A stretch of DNA of 64,000 bases, taken from positions 310,001 to 374,000 of the forward strand of contig NZ_CP132335.1 in NCBI RefSeq assembly GCF_030758295.1, written 5' to 3'. The position numbers and the translations under genes are program-made. Every line of letters starts with the position of its first letter. The first letter of the stretch is position 1. Positions 52,956 through 62,228 of the stretch are shown in pieces. Origin of the DNA: Pararhizobium sp. IMCC21322 (GTDB lineage: Bacteria > Pseudomonadota > Alphaproteobacteria > Rhizobiales > GCA-2746425). Below the pieces are notes generated by a model that had not been told where the DNA came from, made no database searches, and saw only the letters and a list, made by a program, of their open reading frames with translations.

Positions 52956-55900
52956 ACCAGCCGCAAATACCACCTGGCGGATCAAGTGGGCCAAATGGAT
53001 CTGGCGGGTCAGGCGGGTCAGGCGGATCTGGTCTGCCCAGCCAGAACAACCCTGTGCCCCGAGTCAACGCGTCCTATGATTTTGCACCAAAACGGCGTGG
53101 TCTGATCAGCCTGTTTGTGCGCCATAAGAACGCCGCTAATCTTCTCATGGTCCTTATGATCCTGGGTGGCATCGCGGCGATCAGCCGTATCAACACCCAG
53201 GTGTTTCCATCCATCGAGATCAACTCTGTCACGGTGACGATCAACTGGCCCGGTGCCAGCGCCGAAGATGTGGCCGAAAACATTCTGGCCAATGTGGAAC
53301 CCAGCCTGAGATTCATCGAGGGCGTGGAGGATATGACCTCCAGCGCCCGTGAGGGCGCGGCCTCCATCCGTCTGGAGCTGGAACCGGGCACCAACATGCA
53401 GGATACACAGGACAAGGTGGAGCAGGCCCTGAACGCCATCTCCACCCTGCCGGATGAAGCAGAAACGCCAAAGCTTTCAGTTCCGCGCTTCTTTGACAAT
53501 CTGGGCCGCATTGCCATTTCAGGCCCGTTTCCGGAAAGCTCGCTGAAAATTTACGCCAAACGCATCCGCGATGACCTGCTGGAACGGGGCATCGACAAGG
53601 TCAATTTCTCCGGATTTCGCGATACCGAAATCGGTGTGGAGCTGGATGAAACCAGTCTGCGCCGTGTCGATCTGACCGTCTCGGATGTCGCCACAGCCGT
53701 TCAGGCCAATACGCGTGACAGGCCCTCGGGCACGCTGGACAGCGATGTGGAGCGCCAGTTGCGGGTTGTTTCCGAGGAGCTGGATGCGGAAACTCTGCGC
53801 AATCTGCCGCTGCGCGCCACACCTGATGGTGAGACCATCCGCTTGGGCGACATTGGCCGTGTCGTCAAAGGGTTCAATCAGGATCAGACCCGTGGTCTGG
53901 CCAATGGTCAAACGGCTATTCAGATGACTGTCCAGACTGGCAAGGGCAAGGATACACTGGAAACCGCAGCTATTCTGCAAACCTATTTGGATGAGCTGAG
54001 GCCCACATTGCCGCGTGACTTGAATCTGCAACTCTATGATCTGCGCTCAGACCGGCTCAATGAACGCATCATGCTGCTGGTCAAAAATGGGTCAACGGGT
54101 CTGGCGCTTGTGCTGATCATTCTGTTCGTGTTCCTGAATGCCCGCACCGCCTTCTGGGTGGCCGCCGGTATACCGGTTGCCATGATGATCACAATCGGTG
54201 TGCTTTATCTGTTGGGTGAAACCATCAATATGCTGTCCCTGTTCGCGCTGATCATGATGCTGGGCATTATTGTGGATGACGCCATTGTCGTGGCCGAGCA
54301 CACGGAAACCCGGTTCAAAAATGGCGAACCACCTTTTATGGCAGCTGAAAACGGTGCCGAGCGGATGCTGGTGCCTGTAATGGCAGCAGCGCTGACAACG
54401 GTTGCGTCCTTTGCGCCTATCCTTCTGATGGGCGGGACCATAGGTGCCTTCATGGGCGTGCTGCCTCTGGTCGTAATCGCAGTTCTGATTGCCAGCCTGA
54501 TCGAGTGTTTTTTGATCCTGCCGGGTCATTTGGCTCATGCCATGTCGTCGTCCGGTGCCAAGCGCTGGTCGCATTGGCGCATGATCTTCATCAGCCTGTC
54601 CTTGTTGGCGCTGGTTACGATCGCCAATACGCTGCCGCTTTCCGGAACCGCTGGCGCATTGCAGGCCAGCGTTGAAGACTGGCCGCCAATGCTGCTCACC
54701 GCTGTGTTCGCCTTGGTCAGCCTGCTGATGGCTGCTTTAATTGAAGCTGTGATCCAGCAAGTGTCAAAACCCAATGCCTCCGGCAGGCCCGGCTTTGGAA
54801 CACGCATGCGCAACGGCATCGATGGAGCTTTCGACTGGTTCCGTGATCGACCTTTTGCTGCCATGGCAGAGGCTGCCTATGCCGGTCGCTACATCACCAT
54901 TGCCTTCACAATTGCTGCCATGATCGTGGCACTGGCCTTCGTCCAGTCTGGTCGGGTGAACTTTACCTTCTTTCCATCGCCCGAAGCGGAATCCATCCGT
55001 GCCGGCGTGGAATTCAATGCCGGCATTGCCGAAGAGGATGCGCTCGAAAAACTTCGCATTCTGGAAAAGGCTCTGTTTTCCGTTGAGGAAACTCTGGCCG
55101 CACCGGGTGCTTTGATCCGGTCAAGCTATTTGACCCTGGGCAGTTCCGGCCGCAGCCGAGGCGATAATGTGGCCAGTTTCCGCGTTCAGCTGACGGCGTC
55201 GGAAGATCGCGAAATCCGAACTTCCGAGATCATTTCCAAATGGCGCGAAGCCGTTCCCGATATGCCGGGCCTAAAACGGTTTTCCATCTCGCGCAATAGG
55301 TCGGGCCCTCCAGGGCGTGACATTGATGTGCGGCTGAAGGGCAGTGATCCGGGCACGCTGAAAGAAGCTGCCGCCGAACTGATTATCTTCATCAATTCCT
55401 TTCCCGGTGTCAGCGGTGCGGAAGATGATTTGCCCTATGGCAAACCGGAACTTGTCATGCGTCTGAAAGACCGCGGTGCCTCTCTTGGCTTTACGGTTGA
55501 TCGTGTGGGCGAGCAGATACGCAATGCGTTTGAGGGAACCATTGCCCGCAGGTTCTCTGATGGCGAAGAAGAAATTGCCATTCGCATCAGCGAAAGCCGA
55601 ACCACGCAAGGCAGCGCTGCCTTGCGCGAGCTTGATCTGCGGGCACCCGATGGACGTTATGTGCCACTGAGTGAAGTCGTCAGCCTGTCTGAGCGTCAGG
55701 GCTTTGCCGCCATTCAGCGCCGTGATGGACGGACCACCATTTCCGTCACCGCCGATGTGGACGACAAGGTGACAAATGCGAATGCCATTTTGGAACAGCT
55801 TGAATCCAGCGGCCTTGAGGAAATCACCACCCGCTACGGGCTGGATTACAGACTGTCCGGCCGTGCGGAAGAACAGGGCAGATCGTTTGGTGAATTGCGC

Positions 55901-56431
55901 GCCGGAACAGCTGCAGCCATGCTGGTGATTTACATCATTCTGGCCTGGGTATTTTCCAGCTACACACGCCCCTTTGTGGTGATGATGATTATTCCCTTCG
56001 GTTTTGTGGGAACGGTGTTCGGCCACTGGGTTCTGGGTTTTGATCTCACCGTTCTGTCGATTATTGGCCTGTTGGGCCTGTCTGGAATTCTGGTCAATGA
56101 TTCCATCATTCTTGTCAGTCGGCTGGAAGAACGTCTGGCCAGTGGTGATGGTCCACGTGCCGCGGCAACCGGTGCCAGCCGCGATCGCCTGCGTGCGGTC
56201 CTGCTGACTTCTTTGAGCACCATAGGTGGTTTGACACCTCTGCTGTTCGAAACCAGCCGTCAGGCCCAGTTCCTGATGCCCATGGCCATCACCATGGTGT
56301 TCGGACTGGCCTTTGCAACGCTTCTGGTGCTGTTTTTGGTGCCTGCGCTGATCGGTGTGGGTGAGGATCTCAGACGGCTGCGCCAAACCATTTATGGTCG
56401 GCCTATGAGCGCCAGAAGCGCGGCAGAATAA
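52952..56431 (+). CDS. RND-family efflux pump
   Basis: A 1159-residue inner-membrane pump, longer than the usual AcrB-type length of about 1040. The proton-relay pair is present in LGIIVDDAIVVAEH (around residues 442-445). The N-terminus has a Gly/Ser-rich, repetitive stretch (about 9-27) before the first membrane helix. Between the sixth and seventh core helices, around residues 540-600, there are two extra hydrophobic segments in place of the short cytosolic linker. It ends tail-to-tail with trkH with a 29-bp overlap. The drug or lipid substrate is unknown. Confidence 0.93.
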   Translation: MNQPQIPPGGSSGPNGSGGSGGSGGSGLPSQNNPVPRVNASYDFAPKRRGLISLFVRHKNAANLLMVLMILGGIAAISRINTQVFPSIEINSVTVTINWPGASAEDVAENILANVEPSLRFIEGVEDMTSSAREGAASIRLELEPGTNMQDTQDKVEQALNAISTLPDEAETPKLSVPRFFDNLGRIAISGPFPESSLKIYAKRIRDDLLERGIDKVNFSGFRDTEIGVELDETSLRRVDLTVSDVATAVQANTRDRPSGTLDSDVERQLRVVSEELDAETLRNLPLRATPDGETIRLGDIGRVVKGFNQDQTRGLANGQTAIQMTVQTGKGKDTLETAAILQTYLDELRPTLPRDLNLQLYDLRSDRLNERIMLLVKNGSTGLALVLIILFVFLNARTAFWVAAGIPVAMMITIGVLYLLGETINMLSLFALIMMLGIIVDDAIVVAEHTETRFKNGEPPFMAAENGAERMLVPVMAAALTTVASFAPILLMGGTIGAFMGVLPLVVIAVLIASLIECFLILPGHLAHAMSSSGAKRWSHWRMIFISLSLLALVTIANTLPLSGTAGALQASVEDWPPMLLTAVFALVSLLMAALIEAVIQQVSKPNASGRPGFGTRMRNGIDGAFDWFRDRPFAAMAEAAYAGRYITIAFTIAAMIVALAFVQSGRVNFTFFPSPEAESIRAGVEFNAGIAEEDALEKLRILEKALFSVEETLAAPGALIRSSYLTLGSSGRSRGDNVASFRVQLTASEDREIRTSEIISKWREAVPDMPGLKRFSISRNRSGPPGRDIDVRLKGSDPGTLKEAAAELIIFINSFPGVSGAEDDLPYGKPELVMRLKDRGASLGFTVDRVGEQIRNAFEGTIARRFSDGEEEIAIRISESRTTQGSAALRELDLRAPDGRYVPLSEVVSLSERQGFAAIQRRDGRTTISVTADVDDKVTNANAILEQLESSGLEEITTRYGLDYRLSGRAEEQGRSFGELRAGTAAAMLVIYIILAWVFSSYTRPFVVMMIIPFGFVGTVFGHWVLGFDLTVLSIIGLLGLSGILVNDSIILVSRLEERLASGDGPRAAATGASRDRLRAVLLTSLSTIGGLTPLLFETSRQAQFLMPMAITMVFGLAFATLLVLFLVPALIGVGEDLRRLRQTIYGRPMSARSAAE

Positions 56432-57977
56432 GCACAAGCATTGTGAAGAATTCCAGCCGGCCAACCAGCATGCCCAGGATCAGCAACCATTTTGCCGTAT
56501 CGCTCAAGGGCTGAAAATTGCCCGCCGGTCCGATGATTTCCCCAAGTCCGGGACCCACATTTGACAAGGATGTGGCAGCGCCGGACATGGCTGCCAGTGT
56601 ACTCATGCCGGTTAAGGACAGCAGGACGGCCAAAATCGCAAAGCTCAGCAGATAGAGAAAGAAAAACGCCATCACAGACAGCGAAACGCTGGTTGGGATC
56701 GGGCGACCGTTAAAACGGCGGATAAAAATTCCGTGGGGGAAGGCAAGGCGGTTCAAATGCTGCCGCAAATCCATAAACAGCACCTGAATGCGAAACACTT
56801 TCATGCCGCAGGAGGTCGAGCCTGCACAGCCGCCGATAAAGGTAATGACAAAGAACAACGCGATGGAAAACTGGCCCCAGGAACCATAATCATCATTGGC
56901 ATAGCCGGTTCCGGTCATGATCGAAATCACATTGAAGGCACCGTAGCGCAGCCCTTCAAGTCCGGGATGAACCCCCCGTATCGTCTCATAGCCCCATATG
57001 GCAAGAATGAACAAAAGCAGAATGCCGAAGAAGCCCCGAACCTGCTGGTCGGTGAGCATGGGTTTCATGCGCCCCTGAAAGGCTTGAACCCAAAGCAGAA
57101 AGGGCAGGCTGCCTGCCAGCATGAAAACAATGCAGATTGTATCGATCAGGGCACTGTCAAAGTACGCCAGCGAGGCATCCTTGGTGGAAAACCCGCCTGT
57201 GGCGACCGTCGTCATGGCATGAAACAATGCATCGGCAGCACCCATCCCGGCGACGGAATAGGCAAAGGCACACATCACTGTCAGCGTGATGTAGATCATG
57301 GTCATGGCCCCGGAAATCTGTGTCACGCGCGGCAGAATGGCATCGGTGGAATCAAAGGCTTCCGCCTTGAATATCTGCATGCCTCCAATCTGCAGCATTG
57401 GCAGAATGGCAACCGCCATAACGATGATTCCAAGACCGCCAAGCCATTGCAGAATGGCGCGCCAGAACAGGATACCGGGCGGTGTGGAGTCCAGATTGGT
57501 GATCACCGTGGCACCGGTTGTGGTCAGGCCGGACATAGACTCGAAAAATGCATCCGTGAAGCTTGGCACAACACCGGAGAAGTAGATCGGCAGGGCACCG
57601 AAAGTGGCCAGCGCCAGCCAGGCTGAAACAGTCATCAGGAAAGCCTGCCGTGTGCCAAGGCCCCGAACCGTGCCACGGGTTGCCAGCCACAATCCAAGCC
57701 CGAACGAAGTGGTGACCAGCGACGCCACGGCAAAGCTGCGCCAAGCGATATTGCCAAGAGCGGCATCCATAATGGCGGGGGCCATCATGGTCACACCCAA
57801 AATCGCGGTCAGAATGCCGATAACCAGCAAAACGGGCCTGAAATCCAGCGCCGATTGCGCCGGTATCAGCGGATCAGTCGCAAAGGTTGCGCCAGCCCGA
57901 TTATCTGCCAGTCCGCCTAGAATGTCCGGCGGCTGTATGCGGTTGCTGGCAATTTTAGCAGGTGGCAATTCAGCCAT
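56403..57977 (-). CDS. trkH: Trk-type potassium uptake protein TrkH
   Basis: A 524-residue potassium channel-type transporter with repeated membrane-pore-membrane units. Selectivity-filter-type stretches include ESMSGLTTTGATV, MTTVATGGFSTKD, MTGTGYANDD and CAGSTSCGMKVFR. The regulatory NAD-binding partner TrkA is not in the window. It converges on the RND pump gene. The N-terminal 30 residues are polar and variable. Confidence 0.96.
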   Translation of the reverse strand: MAELPPAKIASNRIQPPDILGGLADNRAGATFATDPLIPAQSALDFRPVLLVIGILTAILGVTMMAPAIMDAALGNIAWRSFAVASLVTTSFGLGLWLATRGTVRGLGTRQAFLMTVSAWLALATFGALPIYFSGVVPSFTDAFFESMSGLTTTGATVITNLDSTPPGILFWRAILQWLGGLGIIVMAVAILPMLQIGGMQIFKAEAFDSTDAILPRVTQISGAMTMIYITLTVMCAFAYSVAGMGAADALFHAMTTVATGGFSTKDASLAYFDSALIDTICIVFMLAGSLPFLLWVQAFQGRMKPMLTDQQVRGFFGILLLFILAIWGYETIRGVHPGLEGLRYGAFNVISIMTGTGYANDDYGSWGQFSIALFFVITFIGGCAGSTSCGMKVFRIQVLFMDLRQHLNRLAFPHGIFIRRFNGRPIPTSVSLSVMAFFFLYLLSFAILAVLLSLTGMSTLAAMSGAATSLSNVGPGLGEIIGPAGNFQPLSDTAKWLLILGMLVGRLEFFTMLVLILPRFWRS

Positions 57978-58095
57978 AAAAGAGTTTGCCGGTCTGATGA
58001 TAACAGGAAGACCCTGTTTAGCCGTTTAAGACGGGTTTGTCCCCCACCTTAATTGTGCGGCTAAATGACCGATAACAGATTGTGGAAAATACTCT

Positions 58096-59073
58096 TTAAA
58101 CTGCGTAGCGCGTCGCTTCAGCACCAAAATGCTTGATGTAGCGCTCATCAATGTCTGACACAGGCAGCACAATCAGCACATCTGTCGTGCCGAATTGATG
58201 GTCAATCACCGCCCCGTCGCCGATTTTGGCTCCGATTCGCAAATAGCCCTTCACCAAAGGTGGCAGTTCCCGAAGCGCAGTTCTGGCGGATACCGCGTCC
58301 CGGGACAAAAGATTCATATCCGCATAGCGGCCTGGCAGCGCTTTCACCGACCATTCAGGTGCAGTCCCGGCATGATGATGCAAAAACGAGAGCGCAGTTG
58401 CATTGTCTTGCGGGTCTGTTCCGGCAAAGGAGGCGCAGCCAAACATCACATCCAGATCATGCGCCCGCACATAGGACCAGATGCCATGCCACAACAATTC
58501 AACCGTTCGGCTGGTGCGGTATTCCGGCAGCACGCATGAGCGCCCCAATTCCAGAAACTTCAAATGGGAATGGCGCGCCAGAAGCGGCGCAATATCATAT
58601 TCATCAGCAGTGTAAAAACTACCATGCAGCTCGGCAACTTCTTGCCGCAAAAGGCGGTAGGTCCCGACAATGCGGGGTTTTTTGCTGCGACTCAGTGACT
58701 CGTGATCCAACACTAAAAGATGATCGCAAATCCGGTCGAACCGATCCTCGTCTCGGCGAAAAAAGCGTGTTTTGGCATCAGCCACTGCAGCCATTTCGCC
58801 GTAAAACACCTTGTAACGCAGTGCTTGCGCCTTGCGCAGCTCCCGCGGTGTTTGGGCCAGACGGACTTCCAGATTGCCAATACGCCCGCCAACAGACCCT
58901 TTGAGGCCCCCGAACAGGCCCGCAAAATTGGGAAGCACGCGGTTCGGCAATTGCGGAAGCGGTAAAAGCGCCCGTGGGGAAAAACCCTGAAGCGCCCGCG
59001 GCGAAAATCCATGACGTGAGGCAGAGCGCAGGCGCTGCCAGGTCGATAGTGGTGTACCCAACCCCGTTCGCAT
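58096..59073 (-). CDS. OlsB-like GNAT acyltransferase (ornithine-lipid type)
   Basis: A 325-residue protein resembling OlsB, which transfers a hydroxyacyl group from ACP to ornithine in the first step of ornithine-lipid synthesis. KAQALRYKVFYGEM, the FRRDEDRFDRICDHLLVLD block, and LELGRSCVLPEYRTSRTVE are characteristic. The partner olsA is not nearby. The N-terminus carries a small internal duplication (GFSPRALQ, GFSPRALL). The start is the ATG at 59073 (a GTG sits 3 bases upstream). Confidence 0.82.
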   Translation of the reverse strand: MRTGLGTPLSTWQRLRSASRHGFSPRALQGFSPRALLPLPQLPNRVLPNFAGLFGGLKGSVGGRIGNLEVRLAQTPRELRKAQALRYKVFYGEMAAVADAKTRFFRRDEDRFDRICDHLLVLDHESLSRSKKPRIVGTYRLLRQEVAELHGSFYTADEYDIAPLLARHSHLKFLELGRSCVLPEYRTSRTVELLWHGIWSYVRAHDLDVMFGCASFAGTDPQDNATALSFLHHHAGTAPEWSVKALPGRYADMNLLSRDAVSARTALRELPPLVKGYLRIGAKIGDGAVIDHQFGTTDVLIVLPVSDIDERYIKHFGAEATRYAV

Positions 59074-59223
59074 CACAAGTTCCCACCCTTATGGACTGCA
59101 GCTCCTCATCGAAGCACACTCAATCAGCAAATCCGCTGCTTTGCATATAGGCGCGATTCGCCCCTGCACAAACCGCTTTATCCCGATTTGTTGAACATCC
59201 GATGACAGTTTTGTAGGTAGCAC

Positions 59224-60756
59224 TCAAGCCTGTGACGTGCCGCCATCTCCAACCATGCGGTAACTCAGGGCTTCAGCCAGATGTACCCGGCCCAGCGCGT
59301 CTGATCCGTCAAGGTCCGCGAGGGTGCGCGCTATCTTCAGCACACGGTGATAGCCCCGCGCACTGAGTTTCATCGCTTCAGCGGCATCTTTCAGCAGGGT
59401 CAGACCAGCTGCATCGGGCGCGGCGACTTCACTGATGAGATCGGCAGGGGCGGCAGCCATGGTGCGGATATCGGGATGGCCAATTGCGGCAAAGCGCTCG
59501 GCCTGAAGGGTTCGGACTTTTGCCACACGCGCTGCAACAGCTTTGCTGGCTTCGCTGGGTTTGGGCGTAATGAGATCGCTCGCAGTCACCGCTGGAACTG
59601 CAATGCGAATATCAATCCGGTCCAGAAACGGGCCGGAAATACGCGCCTGATAATCATTGGCGCAGCGCGGCCCGCGCGGGCATTTATAGCCCGGTTCTCC
59701 AGCGTGCCCGCATTTGCAGGGGTTCATGGCTGCAATCAGCTGAAAGCGTGACGGGTAGGTGAGCCGGTAATTCACACGAGCGATGGAGGTTTCGCCGCGC
59801 TCCAAAGGTTGACGCAGACTGTCCAGCACTTGCGGGGTGAATTCGGGCAATTCGTCAAGAAACAGAATGCCATTATGCGCCAGCGACACTTCGCCTGGCT
59901 TGGCGCGTATGCCGCCCCCGACCATGGCCGCCATGGACGCGGAGTGGTGCGGTTCGCGGAACGGACGGCGGTCCGACAGACCACCGACAGAGAGGCTACC
60001 TGCAATGGAAGCGATCATCGAGACTTCCAGAAGCTCCTTGGGCGAAAGGGGTGGCAGAATAGAGGGCAGTCTGGCAGCCAACATGGATTTTCCGGCACCC
60101 GGAGGCCCGACCATCAACATATTGTGGCCTCCTGCAGCGGCCACTTCCAGCGCCCGACGGGCGGTTTCCTGTCCCTTGATGTCAGACAGATCGGGCAGGT
60201 TTTCTGCCGGCGCATGGATCGCAGGCTCGGGGTTGGACAGGACTTGTGTCCCTTTGAAGTGATTGGCCAGTTGGATCAGGTTTTCCGGCGCCAGCACCTC
60301 CAGATCAGTTCCGGCCCAAGCGGCTTCCCGGCCACTGGCAGCAGGGCAGATCAGCCCCTTATCCATGGCATTTGCGGCAATCGCAGCGGGCAAAGCACCA
60401 GTGACGGCGGCAATACTGCCATCCAGTGCCAGTTCACCCAGAACCACAAAGCGGCTGAGAAATTCTGCGGGCAGGGCACCAATTGCCGCCATCAGACCCA
60501 GTGCGATTGGAAGGTCATAATGGCTGCCTTCCTTGGGAAGATCCGCCGGTGCCAGATTAACCGTGATCCGGCGCGGTGGCAGCGACAGGCCGGACGCATG
60601 CAAAGCCCCGCGCACCCGCTCACGGCTTTCAGCCACGGCCTTGTCCGGCAGACCGACAATGGTGAAGGCAGGCAAGCCTGGTGCCAGCAGAACCTGCACA
60701 TCAACCGGCACGGCTTCAATGCCCTGAAAACTGACAGTGGTGACGTGTGCAACCAT
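59224..60756 (-). CDS. comM: Mg-chelatase-like AAA+ ATPase (YifB/ComM family)
   Basis: A 510-residue protein of the YifB/ComM family, whose ComM member is a helicase that extends recombination during natural transformation. It has the N-terminal VSFQGIEAVPVDVQVLL domain, Walker A VGPPGAGKSMLA, and a zinc-finger-like CKCGHAGEPGYKCPRGPRC. The ATG at 60756 removes a leader that earlier in-frame codons would add. No other competence gene is in the window apart from the ComEC-like MBL gene, which belongs to a different cluster. Confidence 0.93.
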   Translation of the reverse strand: MVAHVTTVSFQGIEAVPVDVQVLLAPGLPAFTIVGLPDKAVAESRERVRGALHASGLSLPPRRITVNLAPADLPKEGSHYDLPIALGLMAAIGALPAEFLSRFVVLGELALDGSIAAVTGALPAAIAANAMDKGLICPAASGREAAWAGTDLEVLAPENLIQLANHFKGTQVLSNPEPAIHAPAENLPDLSDIKGQETARRALEVAAAGGHNMLMVGPPGAGKSMLAARLPSILPPLSPKELLEVSMIASIAGSLSVGGLSDRRPFREPHHSASMAAMVGGGIRAKPGEVSLAHNGILFLDELPEFTPQVLDSLRQPLERGETSIARVNYRLTYPSRFQLIAAMNPCKCGHAGEPGYKCPRGPRCANDYQARISGPFLDRIDIRIAVPAVTASDLITPKPSEASKAVAARVAKVRTLQAERFAAIGHPDIRTMAAAPADLISEVAAPDAAGLTLLKDAAEAMKLSARGYHRVLKIARTLADLDGSDALGRVHLAEALSYRMVGDGGTSQA

Positions 60757-60812
60757 GCGGGGAGGGTCCTGATTCGAGATAAGGTTCGGCTGCAATATTG
60801 CAGGGAAACAAG

Positions 60813-60891
60813 ACGCTGGCAAAACCACTGATTGATCGTGCCATCAACCGGCAACAAATGCCATCGCACGGTCAGGCCGCATAAAGTTTCC
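60813..60891. repeat. Direct repeat copy A
   Basis: A 79-bp segment from ACGCTGGC to GTTTCC matches copy B (61481-61558) with about 7 mismatches and one 1-base gap, about 90% identity. It contains a remnant of the end of the TetR gene found intact in copy B (reading KLYAA then stop on the minus strand). It ends 4 bp before the Excalibur gene stop. Confidence 0.9.
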
Positions 60892-60894
60892 AGA

Positions 60895-61461
60895 TCACCA
60901 TCGAAGGGCTCTGTCTCCTATCTGCGGTATCTCGTCGACAGTTCGGTGTATTCGACCGCCGAAGAATAACTCACAGGCAATTCCGTCTTCGTCACGATCA
61001 TGAGGGCCCCAGTATCCCGGTTGACCGATGAAGGATGGAGCCAGGCCTACGGCTCTGGCAGCATCGCAGTTTGGTGCAGACGCAATATGTTTGATCGTTG
61101 TGAGCGGCGGCCAGGGACTTAACAAAAACATACCGCCGCAGACAACACCGAGCAAAGAGCCAACAATGATTGGTTTGCCAAACGACTTCCACCAACCAGA
61201 CGAGCGCTTTGAAGGGATATTTGCGTTGGTAACCTTGGCAAATCGGTCTCGAAGTTCGAGCGACCGTTCATCCGGATCATAGCCTGTTCGCTCTAGTTTC
61301 CATGGAGTTGGACTGTTAGCATCCTTTGGGGGCACCGGGTCAACCTTCTTGGTCTGCCATTTGCTTTCAGTCCAAGAGTGTATTTTAGGCAGGAAAATAT
61401 CGCGTAAAGCATTTATTGAAAATTGAAGATAACCCAAATTGCCAGCGCAGTTCCCTGACAC
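60895..61461 (-). CDS. Excalibur calcium-binding domain protein
   Basis: A 188-residue protein. It has an unrecognised N-terminal half, one membrane helix (about 97-116), and a C-terminal Excalibur domain. The domain reads NCDAARAVGLAPSFIGQPGY, with the acidic DRDEDGIACE (about 155-164) that resembles an EF-hand loop between two cysteines. It is likely anchored in the inner membrane with the domain outside the cell or in the periplasm. The start is a GTG at 61461; no ATG is available near. The whole gene sits exactly between two 79-bp direct repeats, suggesting insertion. Confidence 0.8.
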   Translation of the reverse strand: MSGNCAGNLGYLQFSINALRDIFLPKIHSWTESKWQTKKVDPVPPKDANSPTPWKLERTGYDPDERSLELRDRFAKVTNANIPSKRSSGWWKSFGKPIIVGSLLGVVCGGMFLLSPWPPLTTIKHIASAPNCDAARAVGLAPSFIGQPGYWGPHDRDEDGIACELFFGGRIHRTVDEIPQIGDRALRW

Positions 61462-61480
61462 AGGCCGGGATTTTCACGTG

Positions 61481-61558
61481 ACGCTGGCAAACCACTGATT
61501 GATAGAGTCATCAACCGGCAACAACGGCCATCGCACGGTCAGGCTGCGTAAAGTTTCC
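61481..61558. repeat. Direct repeat copy B
   Basis: The partner of copy A. Its right part is the last seven codons of the TetR gene. Together with copy A it brackets 589 bp holding only the Excalibur gene. Confidence 0.9.
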
Positions 61559-62138
61559 TGAGCAGCATCAGCGCCCGGTCAGACCGGGCGCTGCAAGCGG
61601 CTTCGGATAAGGGGTCCAATTGCCCGATTACCCGGCGTATCTGCAGATCACCGATCAGCAGGCCCAGATAGGTTTCGGTGGCCTCAGAAGGGTTTTCAAC
61701 CTTCAGAACACCGGTCTGCATTATACTGTCAAACAGCCTTTCTATGAGCGGCGCTATCGTTCCGCGACCGGCCTCCGTGATGGCTGCACCAAGTGCGCCA
61801 GTGCTGTCTGACGCTGCGGCCCGGTTGAGGGCAATTGCGCGCTCGCTGGTCAGCAGCGTCAACAGTTTCGCGCCGATCTGTTCAAGCGCTGCGAGCGGAT
61901 CGCCTTCCGCTGTCAGGCTGGCCTCCAGCTCGGCTTTCACAACCGCTGCATTGTCCTGAACCATGGCTGCAAACAGGTTTTGCTTGTCCCCGTACCAGCG
62001 ATACAGCGTCTCATTTGAGGCACCCGCTGCTTTGGCAATGCTGAGCATCGATGTGCCACCATAGCCGTGCTTCGACAGCAGGGCATAGGCTGCCTCGGCA
62101 ATCTCCTGATGCCGTTTTTGTTTCTTGTCGTTCCGCAT
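61539..62138 (-). CDS. TetR/AcrR family transcriptional regulator
   Basis: A 199-residue repressor divergent from a DUF1772 membrane protein gene. The helix-turn-helix is HQEIAEAAYALLSKHGYGG followed by TSMLSIAKAAGASNETLYRWYGDK. The C-terminal ligand domain is of the AcrR/TetR_C type. The start at 62138 has GGAATTTG upstream. Two palindromic operator candidates lie in the divergent promoter. Its last codons are duplicated beside comM. Confidence 0.9.
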   Translation of the reverse strand: MRNDKKQKRHQEIAEAAYALLSKHGYGGTSMLSIAKAAGASNETLYRWYGDKQNLFAAMVQDNAAVVKAELEASLTAEGDPLAALEQIGAKLLTLLTSERAIALNRAAASDSTGALGAAITEAGRGTIAPLIERLFDSIMQTGVLKVENPSEATETYLGLLIGDLQIRRVIGQLDPLSEAACSARSDRALMLLRKLYAA

Positions 62139-62167
62139 ATCAAATTCCAATTTTGACTTGCCAATTA

Positions 62168-62212
62168 CCGTACACATCTATACGGAATAGTAAATACGTA
62201 CATATATGTACG
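62168..62212. promoter_or_regulatory. Paired operators for the divergent TetR regulator
   Basis: The imperfect palindrome CCGTACACATCTATACGG (62168-62185) and the perfect palindrome CGTACATATATGTACG (62197-62212) share the same CGTA/TACG arms. They lie in the 90-bp gap between the TetR and DUF1772 genes. Regulation is inferred from position. Confidence 0.65.
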
Positions 62213-62228
62213 GTAAAGGAGTTCGAAC

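Noticed and set aside
55271-56464. Long open frame (397 codons) opposite the RND pump gene
   Set aside because: It lies wholly antisense to clear RND coding sequence and has shuffled, His/Gln-rich composition typical of a shadow frame.
56733-57626. 297-codon frame opposite trkH
   Set aside because: Antisense to TrkH with no recognisable domain.
59809-60831. Long open frame (340 codons) opposite comM
   Set aside because: Fully antisense to a well-recognised ComM protein; no motif of its own.
61474-61487. TTTTCACGTGACGC near repeat B, resembling parS
   Set aside because: Only the central half matches; too many mismatches.
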